The notes under the pieces were generated by a model. It did no database searches. It saw only the letters and a program-made list of their open reading frames with translations, and was not told the origin of the DNA. This document shows positions 43,557 through 55,660 of a stretch of 55,756 nt of DNA, in pieces; the stretch's first letter is position 1, and each line of letters starts with the position of its first letter. The DNA comes from Acidimicrobiia bacterium (GTDB taxonomy: Bacteria > Acidobacteriota > Vicinamibacteria > Vicinamibacterales > SCN-69-37). The stretch spans positions 1-55,756 of the forward strand of contig VFZF01000017.1 in NCBI GenBank assembly GCA_016871335.1, given 5' to 3'. The position numbers were made by a program, and so were the translations under genes.

Positions 43557-43915
43557 GATCGGCGCTCCCTGACGACACGCACAAAGGCGTCGGACGCCGC
43601 AGGCACCGCCGCAGGCTTCCGGATCTCAATGCGCACCACGCCGATGCGCGCGTCAGCCACAAGCACCGCCGTGGCCGCCTCCTCCGCCATCGTCTCCAGC
43701 AATTGAAACCGTCGCGTCACACACAGTGTGGTCAGCATGTCCGCGATCGCGGTGTAGTCGATGGCGTCCGCGATGCCCTCGGACGCGGCGGCTGCCGCAA
43801 AGTCGTAGTCAACTTCCAGGTCCACAACCACCGCCTGCGGCGTCTCCCGTTCATGGGGATGGATGCCGACGATGCAGTCCACCCGAAGGTGGTGGAGGCC
43901 GGTGGTGCCGATCAT
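43553..43915 (-). CDS. folB: dihydroneopterin aldolase
   Basis: The product is 120 aa with the FolB pattern: LRVDCIVGIHPHERETPQAV near the N-terminus, YDFAAAAASEGIADAIDYTA, the helix LLETMAEEAATAVL containing the conserved Glu, and RIEIRKPAAVP. It splits dihydroneopterin to hydroxymethyl-dihydropterin and glycolaldehyde in folate synthesis. It lies 39 bp after the LysR-type gene and overlaps the reductase-like SDR gene. Confidence 0.92.
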   Translation of the reverse strand: MIGTTGLHHLRVDCIVGIHPHERETPQAVVVDLEVDYDFAAAAASEGIADAIDYTAIADMLTTLCVTRRFQLLETMAEEAATAVLVADARIGVVRIEIRKPAAVPAASDAFVRVVRERRS

Positions 43916-43954
43916 GGCTTGGAGAATAACAGGTCGTCGCCATCGGGCCTCCCA

Positions 43955-44869
43955 TTATTGTGACTCGCGCGAGGCGAAGACGGTGTCCCTGGCCTGCGTG
44001 GCGATGGCTGCCACGGCCGGGTGTTTGATGCGTCGCTCCGGTGAGATCGCGTAGAAGCGTTCACGGACGGATTCGACGCGCGCGACGGCGCGCACGCCGT
44101 GCTGGCGTTGCAGTTCGCAGGTCAGGACCGTCGGTGCCGCGAAGACGCCGGCGCCGTGCTGGCCGAACGCCGTCATCAGGGCACTGTCGTCGAACTCGCC
44201 AATGATCGCGGGCTGCACGCCTTCGCGCTGGCACCACTCATCCAGCTGGCGGCGGAGACCGGTGCCCTCCCCAGGCCACAACGCCCGGACGCCGGTCAGT
44301 GACGCCGGAAACCGTCGTCGCAACGCGGGGGCCAGGGCCGGGCTGGCAAAAAACGTGACGTCGGATTCCCCCAGCAGGTGGCTGTAGGCCTGCACACGGA
44401 TGGTGGGGGGAATCGGGGTATCGGCCAGTACGAGGTCGACGTCGTGGACCGCGAGGGCCGCGAGCAGCCGATCGGACCGATCCTCACGGCAAATCATGCG
44501 CATGGGGCCTGGCAGGCGGAGGGCCGGCGACAACAGGCGGTACGCGATCGCCTTGCTCATCGCATCGGTGACGCCGACGACAAACCGGGCCCGCCGGCTT
44601 CCCCCGCCTCCGCGCACGGTGCTCATGAGCTCCCGGCCGAGCGAGAAGATCTCGTCGGCGTAACGGAAGACGACGTGCCCTGTTTCTGTCGGCACGAGCC
44701 GCCGGCCCACGCGGCTGAACAGGGGTTCCCCCAGGCTCGCCTCAAGCGCGCGCACCTGACTGCTCACCGTGGGCTGCGAGAGGCGCAACACCTCGGCGGC
44801 CTTGACCACACTGCCCTCGCGCACCACCGTCCAGAAATAGAGGAGGTGGTGATAGTTCATCCAATCCAT
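43955..44869 (-). CDS. LysR-family regulator of the NhaR type
   Basis: The product is 304 aa. The N-terminus MNYHHLLYFWTVVREGSVVK and the winged helix (LSQPTVSSQVRALEASLGEP) are those of NhaR, the Na+-responsive activator of nhaA in enterics. A type 2 periplasmic-binding-like effector domain follows from about residue 95. No nhaA is nearby; the divergent gene encodes a TerC transporter, which is the probable target. TATTCG-N6-CGAATA lies between the two starts. Confidence 0.88.
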   Translation of the reverse strand: MDWMNYHHLLYFWTVVREGSVVKAAEVLRLSQPTVSSQVRALEASLGEPLFSRVGRRLVPTETGHVVFRYADEIFSLGRELMSTVRGGGGSRRARFVVGVTDAMSKAIAYRLLSPALRLPGPMRMICREDRSDRLLAALAVHDVDLVLADTPIPPTIRVQAYSHLLGESDVTFFASPALAPALRRRFPASLTGVRALWPGEGTGLRRQLDEWCQREGVQPAIIGEFDDSALMTAFGQHGAGVFAAPTVLTCELQRQHGVRAVARVESVRERFYAISPERRIKHPAVAAIATQARDTVFASRESQ

Positions 44870-44879
44870 TCACATAATC

Positions 44880-44901
44880 TATTCGAAGCAGCGAATATTC
44901 G
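44880..44901. promoter_or_regulatory. LysR-type operator candidate between the regulator and terC
   Basis: TATTCG (44880-44885) and CGAATA (44892-44897) form an inverted repeat with a 6-bp spacer. The second arm is also part of the 10-bp palindrome CGAATATTCG (44892-44901). The site is 11-32 bp upstream of the regulator start and 54-75 bp upstream of the terC start, in an AT-rich spacer. Confidence 0.5.
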
Positions 44902-44954
44902 TAATTGTCTATCTTTTGAAAACTTCCTACTCTCGAACGTCGAGACCAAACGGG

Positions 44955-45926
44955 ATGTTGTTTCCTCTTGCAGATTATTGGATGTGGTACCTGGCGTTCA
45001 CCGCCGGGGTGTTGGCGGTGCTGGCGATCGACCTTGGGGTGTTTCACCGCACCTCCCATACGGTCACCATTCGTGAATCCGTCATCTGGTCCGCCGTGTG
45101 GGTCGGTCTGGCGCTGGCCTTCAACTGGGGCCTCTACCAATACGCCCTGGCGCACTTCCCCGCGGATGTCGCCCGCCAGATCGGGCTCGAATTCCTGACC
45201 GGGTACCTCGTCGAGAAGTCCCTGGCGGTGGACAACATCTTCGTGTTTGTCCTGGTCTTCGGTTACTTCGGGATCCCGTCGAAGTACCAGCACCGGATTC
45301 TGTTCTACGGCATCATCGGCGCGCTGGTGTTCCGGGCGATCTTCATCGCCCTGGGTTCTGTACTGATGCAGTACGCCGCCGTCGTCCTGTTCTTCGGTGT
45401 TGTGCTGATTGCCTCGGGCATCAAGATGATGTTCAAGCCGGGCACCCAGCTTGATCCCTCCCAGAACGTCATCATCCGCCTGTTCCGGCGATGGATGCCG
45501 GTCACGACTGATCTGCACGGGCAGTCGTTGTTTGTGCGGCTCGGCGGCGTGTGGCACGCGACCCCGCTGTTCATCGCACTGCTGTTCCTGGAGTTGTCGG
45601 ACATCATCTTTGCCGTTGATTCCGTGCCGGCGATCTTCGCGCTCACCAGCGAACCGTTCATCGTCTTCACGTCGAACGTCTGCGCCATCCTCGGGCTGCG
45701 GGCGATGTATTTCATGCTCGCGGGCGCCGTGGAGCGGTTCCACCTGCTCCACTACGGGCTCGCGCTGATTCTGATTTTTGTGGGCCTGAAGATGGTCTGG
45801 CTCAACGACGCCTCCGGCGGCAAGTTCCCCATCACCTGGTCGCTGGGCATCATCGCCGGCCTGCTGATCGCCTCGGTTGTGGCGTCACTGCTCTCGCCCA
45901 AGTCCCACGAAGGAGCCACGTCATGA
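44955..45926 (+). CDS. TerC-family membrane transporter (Alx-like)
   Basis: The product is 323 aa with about nine membrane helices. The two TerC signature blocks are FLTGYLVEKSLAVDNIFVFV and FLELSDIIFAVDSVPAIFAL, with Asp/Glu residues thought to bind metal. Alx/TerC proteins export manganese and are tied to alkaline and metal stress. ATG 44955 follows CGGG; the frame upstream (to 44916) lacks support. It is divergent from the NhaR-type regulator. I see no yybP-ykoY riboswitch in the 85-bp leader, so control is more likely transcriptional. Confidence 0.9.
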   Translation: MLFPLADYWMWYLAFTAGVLAVLAIDLGVFHRTSHTVTIRESVIWSAVWVGLALAFNWGLYQYALAHFPADVARQIGLEFLTGYLVEKSLAVDNIFVFVLVFGYFGIPSKYQHRILFYGIIGALVFRAIFIALGSVLMQYAAVVLFFGVVLIASGIKMMFKPGTQLDPSQNVIIRLFRRWMPVTTDLHGQSLFVRLGGVWHATPLFIALLFLELSDIIFAVDSVPAIFALTSEPFIVFTSNVCAILGLRAMYFMLAGAVERFHLLHYGLALILIFVGLKMVWLNDASGGKFPITWSLGIIAGLLIASVVASLLSPKSHEGATS

Positions 45927-45935
45927 CGTGTCGCG

Positions 45936-47183
45936 TCAATAGCGATCGGCTCTGAAAGGCACCGGATCAAACCGCGGCGTCTCGCCGGTCATGAGCTGCG
46001 CGAGCAGCAGGCCGGTGCCCGTGGCGGTCTTGAGTCCTGTCATCTGGTGCCCCGTGGCGAGCCAGACGTCGCCCCGGCCGCGGGCGCGGCCGATCGCCGG
46101 CATGCCATCAGGCGTGCACGGCCGCAGACCGCGCCAGATCTCGCGCGCCACCGGCGCCTCGCCGATGTTCAGCATGGCTTTCGCGCCGCGCACGATCACG
46201 TTCACCCGGCGGGTGTTGATCGAAAAATCGTTGCGCACGAGTTCGAGTGTGCCGGCGATGCGCAAGCCATCCCTATGCGGATTGACCGCGACCTTCCGCT
46301 CGATGAGATAGATCGACCGCTTCGGATGTGGAGTGGCAGGCGGCAGCACCAGCGAATACCCCTTCGCGCCAATCACCGGCAGGCGGAAGCCAAGCATCTT
46401 GCCCAGCGCCTCCGACCAGGGACCGGTCGCAACCACCAGGTGCTCCGCCTTCATCTCGCCGCGGGTCGTCTTCAACCGCCGTGGACCACCGTCATTCGAG
46501 ATATCGAACACCTCGGTGTGTTCAAGGAAGGTCACGCCGAGTGATTCCGCCTCGGCCTTCAGCGCCTTCACGGCCTGAAACGGCTCACAATGTGCGTCAT
46601 CCGGATAAAAGTATCCACCGACCGTCTTGCCGATGATGGCCGGCTCCTTCTCGCGCACGTCATCAGCGGTCCACCGCTGCGCCGGAATGCCGGCGGCCGC
46701 CAGCGTCTCGATCATCCCCTTGGCGGCGTCGAGTGAATCCGGCTTTTCGTAAACGGCGAGCAGACCGTGGCGCTCGAATCCGAAGTCCACGGTCGACCGT
46801 TTCGCCACGTCCTCCCACAGGTCGGTGCTCACGCGACAGAGCTCCAGCAGCGCCGTGGCCCCCCTGTCGAACTTCGCTTTGCGCGACGCGAGGAGGAACT
46901 CCAGCAGCCAGCGCAGGAACGCCGGATCGAGACGCGGCTGGATGTAGAGCGGGCTCTCGGGATCAAGCATCCACTTGAACGACTTGAGCAACATGGCGGG
47001 ATTCGCCAGCGGAAACGCCTGCGAGGGCGTCAGCCAGCCGGCATTCCCATAGGAACATCCGCGCCCCACTTCGTCGCGTTCGACGACGGTGACCTGCACA
47101 CCACGTTTGGCCAACTCCACGGCGCTGGCCACGCCTACTACGCCCCCACCTATGACGACTACGTCGCGCATCACAGTACCCAT
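45936..47183 (-). CDS. FAD-dependent D-amino-acid dehydrogenase
   Basis: The product is 415 aa. The dinucleotide-binding motif VVVIGGGVVGVASAVELAKR and CSYGNAGWLTPS are typical of DadA. The substrate half includes VAVNPHRDGLRIAGTLEL and GLRPCTPDGMPAIG, and the C-terminus ATGHQMTGLKTATGTG closes the FAD site. It oxidises D-amino acids (or trans-4-hydroxy-D-proline) and passes electrons to the quinone pool. Starts at 47183 and 47171 are both possible. It is divergent from an arginase-fold gene across a tandem-repeat spacer. Confidence 0.88.
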   Translation of the reverse strand: MGTVMRDVVVIGGGVVGVASAVELAKRGVQVTVVERDEVGRGCSYGNAGWLTPSQAFPLANPAMLLKSFKWMLDPESPLYIQPRLDPAFLRWLLEFLLASRKAKFDRGATALLELCRVSTDLWEDVAKRSTVDFGFERHGLLAVYEKPDSLDAAKGMIETLAAAGIPAQRWTADDVREKEPAIIGKTVGGYFYPDDAHCEPFQAVKALKAEAESLGVTFLEHTEVFDISNDGGPRRLKTTRGEMKAEHLVVATGPWSEALGKMLGFRLPVIGAKGYSLVLPPATPHPKRSIYLIERKVAVNPHRDGLRIAGTLELVRNDFSINTRRVNVIVRGAKAMLNIGEAPVAREIWRGLRPCTPDGMPAIGRARGRGDVWLATGHQMTGLKTATGTGLLLAQLMTGETPRFDPVPFRADRY

Positions 47184-47189
47184 CTTACT

Positions 47190-47240
47190 GGGGAGATGGG
47201 GAGATGGGGAGATGTCAGATGTCAGATGTCAGATGTCAAG
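47190..47240. repeat. GGGGAGAT and GTCAGAT tandem arrays
   Basis: GGGGAGAT occurs three times (47190-47213), followed by GTCAGAT three times and a partial copy (47214-47240). The arrays fill the whole spacer between the divergent dehydrogenase and arginase-fold genes, so they must contain or displace promoter elements. Confidence 0.75.
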
Positions 47241-47248
47241 ATGTTGTG

Positions 47249-48073
47249 ATGCTCAGATTGCTGTTGCCGGAGTGGCAGGGGTACGGGTTGTCGTCGGAGG
47301 TCGCCCAAGGGGCGCGGGTGTTGGCGCGGGCGTGGTGGGGCGACGAGATCGGGGCGGCGATTGACGTGCCCGACGTGGAGGCCTTGCAGGTCGAAGACCG
47401 GGTGCTGGGTCTGGGCTCGATCGCGCCTCGTACCGCAGACGCGCTCGACGCGCTGCGGGACCTCACGCCGTCCCGGCTGCAGCTGATTGGCGGCACCTGT
47501 GGGGCGGAGGTCGCGCCGATTGCCCACCTCAACCACCGGTACGACGGCGATCTGGCAGTGGTCTGGATCGACGGCCATGCCGACCTGAACACGCCGGCCT
47601 CGTCACCGAGTGGCCATTTTCACGGCATGGTGCTGCGCACGCTCCTGGGTGACGGTCCGGCAGCGCTCACCACCCACCTGCCAACACCGCTGCGACCCGA
47701 GCAGGTGTTCCTGGTCGGCCCCCGCGACCTCGATGCACCGGAGCGCGACTACATCGAGAGCCATCCGGTGACCTGGATGCGCGACGAGGCATTTGCCGAT
47801 CCGCAGGCGTTGATCATCGCGATTGCCGCGCGCGGATTCCGGCACGTCTACATCCACTTTGACGTGGACGTGATCAACCCGACCGACTTCGGCAACGCCC
47901 TGATGCGCGCCGACCGCGGTCCGCTCCTGGCAGAGGTCGCCGACCTGTTGTCAGCCCTGCATCGTCACACCGACGTCGTGGGCTTCAGCGTGCTCGAATA
48001 CTGCGACCGCACCGAACGCGATCGAGATCGCCTGCTCACGGTGCTGCGGGCCGCCACGTCTCGTTGTGACTAA
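47249..48073 (+). CDS. arginase/agmatinase/deacetylase-fold metalloenzyme
   Basis: The product is 274 aa from ATG 47249. The binuclear metal site residues of the ureohydrolase fold are recognisable: DGHADLNTP (DAHxD) and [12 protein letters not shown] (DxDxxDP variant, here N for the second Asp), with GGTCGAEV for the GGDHS loop. The missing His of GGDHS and the Asn suggest altered metal binding. Arginase, agmatinase and formimidoglutamase are candidates; the substrate is not determined. Its 3' end overlaps the convergent acyl-CoA dehydrogenase by 4 bp. Confidence 0.82.
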   Translation: MLRLLLPEWQGYGLSSEVAQGARVLARAWWGDEIGAAIDVPDVEALQVEDRVLGLGSIAPRTADALDALRDLTPSRLQLIGGTCGAEVAPIAHLNHRYDGDLAVVWIDGHADLNTPASSPSGHFHGMVLRTLLGDGPAALTTHLPTPLRPEQVFLVGPRDLDAPERDYIESHPVTWMRDEAFADPQALIIAIAARGFRHVYIHFDVDVINPTDFGNALMRADRGPLLAEVADLLSALHRHTDVVGFSVLEYCDRTERDRDRLLTVLRAATSRCD

Positions 48074-49260
48074 TTTGAGAACGCCGGAATCCCTGTCTGC
48101 GCCCGACCGAGGATGAGTGCGTGAATGTCGTGCGTGCCTTCGTAGGTGTTCACGACTTCGAGGTTCACCATGTGACGGATGACACCGAACTCGTCGGTGA
48201 TTCCGTTGCCACCCATCATGTCGCGCGCCATGCGCGCGATGTCGAGCGCCTTGCCGCAAGAGTTGCGCTTGAGCAGCGACGTGATTTCGACCGCCGCCGT
48301 GCCTTCTTCCTTCATGCGGCCGAGTCGCAGACAGCCCTGCAGCCCGAGCGCGATCTCCGTCTGCATGTCCGCCAGCTTCTTCTGAATCAGCTGGTTGGCC
48401 GCCAGCGGACGCCCGAACTGCTTGCGTTCCATCACGTACGCGCGTGACCGCAGCCAGCAATCCTCGGCGGCGCCAAGCGCACCCCACGCGATGCCATACC
48501 GCGCACTGTTGAGGCACGTGAACGGCCCCTTCAGGCCACGGACGTCGGGAAACGCGTTCTCCTCAGGGCAGAACACATTGTCCATCACGATCTCGCCGGT
48601 GATGCTCGTGCGCAACCCGACCTTGCCGTGAATGGCCGGCGCGCTGAGCCCCTTCATCCCCTTCTCAAGCACAAACCCGCGGATCTCATCCGCATCGTCT
48701 TTCGCCCAGACGACGAAGACGTCGGCGATGGGGCTGTTGGTGATCCATGACTTCGTGCCGGTGAGCTGGTAGCCGCCATCCACCTTCTTCGCGCGCGTGA
48801 TCATGCCGCCGGGATCGGACCCGTAGTTGGGTTCGGTCAACCCGAAACATCCGATCCACTCGCCCGTGGCGAGCTTCGGCAGGAACTTCTGCTTCTGCGC
48901 CTCGGTGCCGAATTCGTTGATCGGCACCATGACCAGCGAGCCCTGCACGCTCATCATCGAGCGGAAGCCGGAATCGATGCGTTCCACTTCCCGCGCGACA
49001 AGCCCATAGGCGACGTAGCCCAGGCCGGCGCCACCGTACTGCTCGGGAATGACGATGCCGAGCATGTCGAGCGCGCCGAACTCACGAAAGATCGACGTGT
49101 CCACGCCTTCGTTCCGGAACATGTCGAGCGCCCGGGGCGCGAGCTTGTCGGCGCAATACGCCCTCGCGGTGTCGCGAATCATCCGCTCGTCGTCGGACAG
49201 CTGCTGGTCGAGCAGGAACGGGTCACTCCAGTTAAATCGGGCTTTGGACGGGGTCGCCAT
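48070..49260 (-). CDS. gcdH: glutaryl-CoA dehydrogenase-like acyl-CoA dehydrogenase
   Basis: The product is 396 aa. FAD-binding blocks are [17 protein letters not shown] and [16 protein letters not shown]. The catalytic Glu is in [20 protein letters not shown]. The Arg that binds the glutaryl carboxylate is in [16 protein letters not shown], as in GcdH. It oxidises and decarboxylates glutaryl-CoA to crotonyl-CoA in lysine/tryptophan breakdown. No acyl-CoA transferase gene is adjacent. D-amino-acid dehydrogenase two genes away may feed the same pathway, but this is speculative. Confidence 0.9.
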   Translation of the reverse strand: MATPSKARFNWSDPFLLDQQLSDDERMIRDTARAYCADKLAPRALDMFRNEGVDTSIFREFGALDMLGIVIPEQYGGAGLGYVAYGLVAREVERIDSGFRSMMSVQGSLVMVPINEFGTEAQKQKFLPKLATGEWIGCFGLTEPNYGSDPGGMITRAKKVDGGYQLTGTKSWITNSPIADVFVVWAKDDADEIRGFVLEKGMKGLSAPAIHGKVGLRTSITGEIVMDNVFCPEENAFPDVRGLKGPFTCLNSARYGIAWGALGAAEDCWLRSRAYVMERKQFGRPLAANQLIQKKLADMQTEIALGLQGCLRLGRMKEEGTAAVEITSLLKRNSCGKALDIARMARDMMGGNGITDEFGVIRHMVNLEVVNTYEGTHDIHALILGRAQTGIPAFSN

Positions 49261-49275
49261 ACATTGCCGATTTTG

Positions 49276-49476
49276 TCATAAATCGAACCGGCGCAGGCGT
49301 CGCCGCTGCTTCAGGCGGTAGTCGAGCAGGAACGAGAACGTCCGGCTCTTGAGCACGTCGTCCCCGCTGAACTGTCGCGCGCCTCGCCCGCTCACACCCA
49401 GCGCGCCCTGCGTGGAAACATCACTCCCTGGGATCCATGGGTCAGAGATCCGCGTAGGCGGCGCGGCTGCGCACAC
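49276..49476 (-). other. weak ORF or gene remnant between gcdH and rnhA
   Basis: A 66-codon minus-strand frame ends RTFSFLLDYRLKQRRRLRRF and DL, 15 bp before the gcdH start. The C-terminal part has protein-like composition, but no family is recognised and no ribosome binding site is clear. It could be a small basic protein or the tail of a lost gene. The rest of 49261-49540 shows nothing else. Confidence 0.2.
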
Positions 49477-49540
49477 AGCTGCGGCTCATGCCGATCGTCC
49501 AATCTGCCGCGCAAGTTCTGCACCAGACTACAATCCGTTC

Positions 49541-50266
49541 ATGCGGACGATCATCTTCAGCGACGGGGCCACCAAAGGGAATCCAGGGCCTGGCGGCTGG
49601 GGAGCGATTGTGGTGACGCCCGACGGGCAGGTCACGGAACTGGGGGGCGGCGAGTCCCACACCACGAACAATCGGATGGAATTGAGCGGTGCGATTGCGG
49701 CGCTGGGCTGCATCCGGAACGAGGGCTCTCCGGTGGACGCCTACACGGATTCCACCTACGTGATTAAGGGTATTCGCGAGTGGATCTGGGCGTGGCGGCG
49801 CCGCGGGTGGAAGACCGCGGAGGGCAACGACGTACTGAATCGTGATCTCTGGGAACACATGTCGTCGCTGGTCTCGGCGCGCGGCACCGGGAACGTCACG
49901 TGGCACTACGTGCGCGGCCATGTGGGCACCCCTGGCAACGAACGGGTGGACACGATTGCCGACAGCCACGCGCGCAAGGTGCCGGTCGCGCTGTACCGCG
50001 GCCCGCTGGCGGGCTATTCCGTGGACATCCACGACATGCCCGACGACACGTCGACGCCGGTGCGCACCTCCCCACGCAAGGAAAAGACGGTCGCCCACTC
50101 CTACCTGAGCGTGGTCGACGGCACGCCGATGCGCCACAGCACATGGGCCGAGTGTGAAAAGCGCGTGAAGGGCCGATCGGGCGCCAAGTTCAAGAAGGCG
50201 CTGAGCCCGTCGGACGAGGTCGACATCCTGCGCGGCTGGCACGTGGATCCGGACGCATTGCGGTAA
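49541..50266 (+). CDS. rnhA: ribonuclease HI with C-terminal extension
   Basis: The product is 241 aa from ATG 49541. The catalytic residues are in FSDGATKGNPGPGGWGAI (Asp), NNRMELSGAI (Glu), YTDSTYVIKG (Asp) and NERVDTIADSHAR (Asp). It degrades RNA in RNA-DNA hybrids. After about residue 155 there is an 85-residue extension ending in TWAECEKRVKGRSGAKFKKA, a tail seen in a branch of longer RNase HI proteins that resembles a viroplasmin/hybrid-binding element. The frame upstream (to 49349) has no support. Confidence 0.92.
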   Translation: MRTIIFSDGATKGNPGPGGWGAIVVTPDGQVTELGGGESHTTNNRMELSGAIAALGCIRNEGSPVDAYTDSTYVIKGIREWIWAWRRRGWKTAEGNDVLNRDLWEHMSSLVSARGTGNVTWHYVRGHVGTPGNERVDTIADSHARKVPVALYRGPLAGYSVDIHDMPDDTSTPVRTSPRKEKTVAHSYLSVVDGTPMRHSTWAECEKRVKGRSGAKFKKALSPSDEVDILRGWHVDPDALR

Positions 50267-50279
50267 CGTAGAAGCCTAC

Positions 50280-51137
50280 ATGCAACTCACTTCCTCGCGT
50301 CGGGCCGGCTTGGCGGCCCTTCTGTTGCTCGCCGCAGGCGGCACGACACTCAGTAGTTTCGTGAACGATTGGCCCCAGTGGCGCGGGCCGCGGCGGGACG
50401 GCATCTCGACCGAGACCGGACTCTTGCAGCGATGGCCCGCCGCGGGCCCGGCGCTTGCGTGGCGGGTGTCCGGAGCCGGCGAGGGTTACTCGTCGTTCGC
50501 AGCGTCGGGCGGCACGCTCTACACGCTCGGGGCCAGGCAGAACACCGAATACGTGATGGCGGTTGATGCTGCCTCGGCAAGAAGCTCTGGGAAGCGGCGA
50601 ACGGCCGCCGGTTCAGTAACGACCGCGGCGACGGCCCACGCGCAACGCCGACCATCGATGGCGGACGGGTGTACGCGTTCGGCTCGAGCGGCGACATGAC
50701 AGTGCTCGACGCGGCGACCGGCAAGGTCGTGTGGACCCAGAACCTGCTCGCGAAGTTCGGCGGCTCGAACATCACGTGGGGTCTCAGTGAATCGCCCCTC
50801 GTGCTCGACGACCGGATCATCGTCGCTCCGGGCGGCAGGAACGCGGGCATCGTGGCGCTCCGCAAGTCGGATGGGTCGCTGATCTGGCAGACCTAGAACG
50901 ATCGGCCCGGCTATTCCTCCGCGTTGCTGCACCCGGTCGGCGGTGTGCGTCAGGCGATTGTGTTCACCGGCAGTCGCGCACTCGGCGTGGATGTGAACGA
51001 TGGCCGCGTGCTCTGGAGTTACGACCAGGTCGCCAACCGGACCGCGAACATCGCGACGCCGATCGCCCGCGGCAATCAGGTCTTCCTCTCGTCGGACTAC
51101 GGCACAGGCGCTGCGCTGCTGTCATTGACCGCTGCCG
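50280..51137 (+). pseudogene. decayed secreted PQQ-like propeller gene
   Basis: It begins with a signal peptide and NDWPQWRGPRRDGISTETGL. At about 50575 one base is missing (the frame turns from DAAS to KKLWEAANGRRFSNDRGDG). At 50894 a TAG interrupts the new frame (SLIWQT-stop-NDRPGYSSALLHPVGG). Homology ends near 51120 (FLSSDYGTGAALLSLTAAG), short of a full propeller. It is related to the intact gene at 27101 only at family level. Confidence 0.85.
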
Positions 51138-51234
51138 GGATCGGCCGCCCCAGGCGAGCTTTGCGGTGTGCGGCGCCCTTGACTACACTGCGCCCGGTCG
51201 CTGTGGCCGCGAAATCCGCCCTTGGTGATCTGCC

Positions 51235-51292
51235 CCAGCGTCTGATAGGGCGTATTATGTCAACCGAACACCCACGTAACACGGACTATCGG
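51235..51292 (+). repeat. 58-bp direct repeat, left copy
   Basis: It matches 55548-55605 at 56 of 58 positions in the same orientation. It follows about 100 bp of unassigned sequence after the decayed propeller gene and directly precedes the TPR fragment. The core reads GTCTGATAGGGCGTATTATG; the opposite strand contains TTGACA, a -35-like hexamer, near its middle. Confidence 0.85.
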
Positions 51293-51299
51293 CCAGGAC

Positions 51300-51596
51300 C
51301 AACTGGTGGAAGCCGAGGCCATCTACGAAAAGGCCGTGCGTCTCGACCCGGAGTGTTTCGAGGCGTACTTCAACCTCGGCAACATTCACCACGACCTCGC
51401 CCGGTATCCCGCTGCCGTCTCCGCCTATCGCGACGCGCTGGCGATCAACGTTTCCTATCCCGAGGCCCATTTCTACTTGGCGGTGACGCTGGAGAAACTG
51501 GGCCGATCCGCCGAGGCCCGCACCCACTGGCAGCACTACCGCGACCTCGACCCTGAGGGCGAGTTCGTCGAGCTGGCGCGCGAATTCTCCGACTAA
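51300..51596 (+). pseudogene. C-terminal TPR fragment
   Basis: About 98 residues with two to three tetratricopeptide units (EAEAIYEKAVRLDPECFEAY; FNLGNIHHDLARYPAAVSAY; HFYLAVTLEKLGRSAEARTH). It ends EGEFVELAREFSD, the tail of larger MerR-TPR or adaptor proteins. A GTG at 51306 could allow translation, but the protein's front is missing and the reading starts right after the 58-bp repeat. Confidence 0.65.
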
Positions 51597-51626
51597 CGGG
51601 TACCGCGTAGGGGTAAAATCCCGCGC

Positions 51627-54803
<3,177 letters not shown>

Positions 54804-54816
54804 CGCCGAGCCGGCG

Positions 54817-55545
54817 CTACCGTACCACCACCACCGTCGTCGTCTGTCCGTTCCGGATGGTGACGCGGTGGGCGGTGGGGGCGAGCTGGCGGAGTCGGAT
54901 CGCGCTCATGCCCAGGTCGGCGGTGAGGGAAGAGTCGCGTGCGATGTAGTACTCACCCTCGGGAATGTCGGTGATCGAGAAAGAGCCGTCGATCCGGCGC
55001 CTCGCTGACTGGAACGTCCGTAGTGAACGGAGCGGATGGTCCCAAGTGGAGGCATCCATGGGAAAAAGCACCACGCGGAGGTTGCCTGGCGCCTCGTATT
55101 TGCCCAATTCAACGGTGGCCATGAGAGAACCACGCACGGTGTCGCCGAGCGTGACGACTGCGTCGATGGTGCCGTTGTGCGCGACCGTCAGTACTGTGTC
55201 GGCTTCCACCAAGTCTGCGGACAGAACGCGCTCCGCTGTCCACCGAGTCCCGGGCATGTAGGAGATGACCCAGTACCGGCCTCTGGGGACATCCGTGAAC
55301 TCAAACGTGCGATCGGGATTGATCGTCGCTCGCTGACCGATACCGCCGGCCATGCCGATGCGCGACAGGATCTCCAAGGTGATCTCCGCCGGTGCGATCG
55401 AGATGTTGGCTTGCGCCAGTTCGGCGTCGGTAGGTTCGGGACTCGACCCGGAGAACTGAACGCGCCCCCTGATCGTGGCGCCGCTCTGAAGGCTGACGTC
55501 AAGTCCCGTGACGTCGCCCTGCGTGGCGTCAACAGGAACCGCTGC
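54817..55545 (-). pseudogene. C-terminal part of a carboxypeptidase-regulatory-like protein
   Basis: An open minus-strand frame runs from 55545 to 54817 with no good start (a TTG at 55377 is unlikely). It contains Ig-like beta-sandwich repeats: TGLDVSLQSGATIRGRVQFS; FEFTDVPRGRYWVISYMPGT; FSITDIPEGEYYIARDSSL. It ends in a strand VTIRNGQTTTVVVVR. In complete genes these follow further repeats; here the frame is cut at the 58-bp repeat (TGA at 55573-55575). Confidence 0.7.
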
Positions 55546-55547
55546 CG

Positions 55548-55605
55548 CCAGCGTCTGATAGGGCGTATTATGTCAACCGAACACCCACGTGATACGGACT
55601 ATCGG
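55548..55605 (+). repeat. 58-bp direct repeat, right copy
   Basis: See the copy at 51235-51292; two mismatches (AAC versus GAT near the end). On its left is the broken regulatory-like gene, on its right the leader of the gene starting at 55661. Confidence 0.85.
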
Positions 55606-55660
55606 CAATTCGCAGTATGGCCATCAAGTCTGGACTGACTGTCCAAAGGAGACTACAAAC

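Noticed and set aside
44902-44954. yybP-ykoY manganese riboswitch before terC
   Set aside because: The leader is only about 50-80 nt and I cannot find the conserved loops or long stems of that class.
47190-47240. Possible CRISPR or integron attC array
   Set aside because: The units are contiguous 7- and 8-mers with no spacers, no palindromic repeat and no cas or integrase gene nearby.
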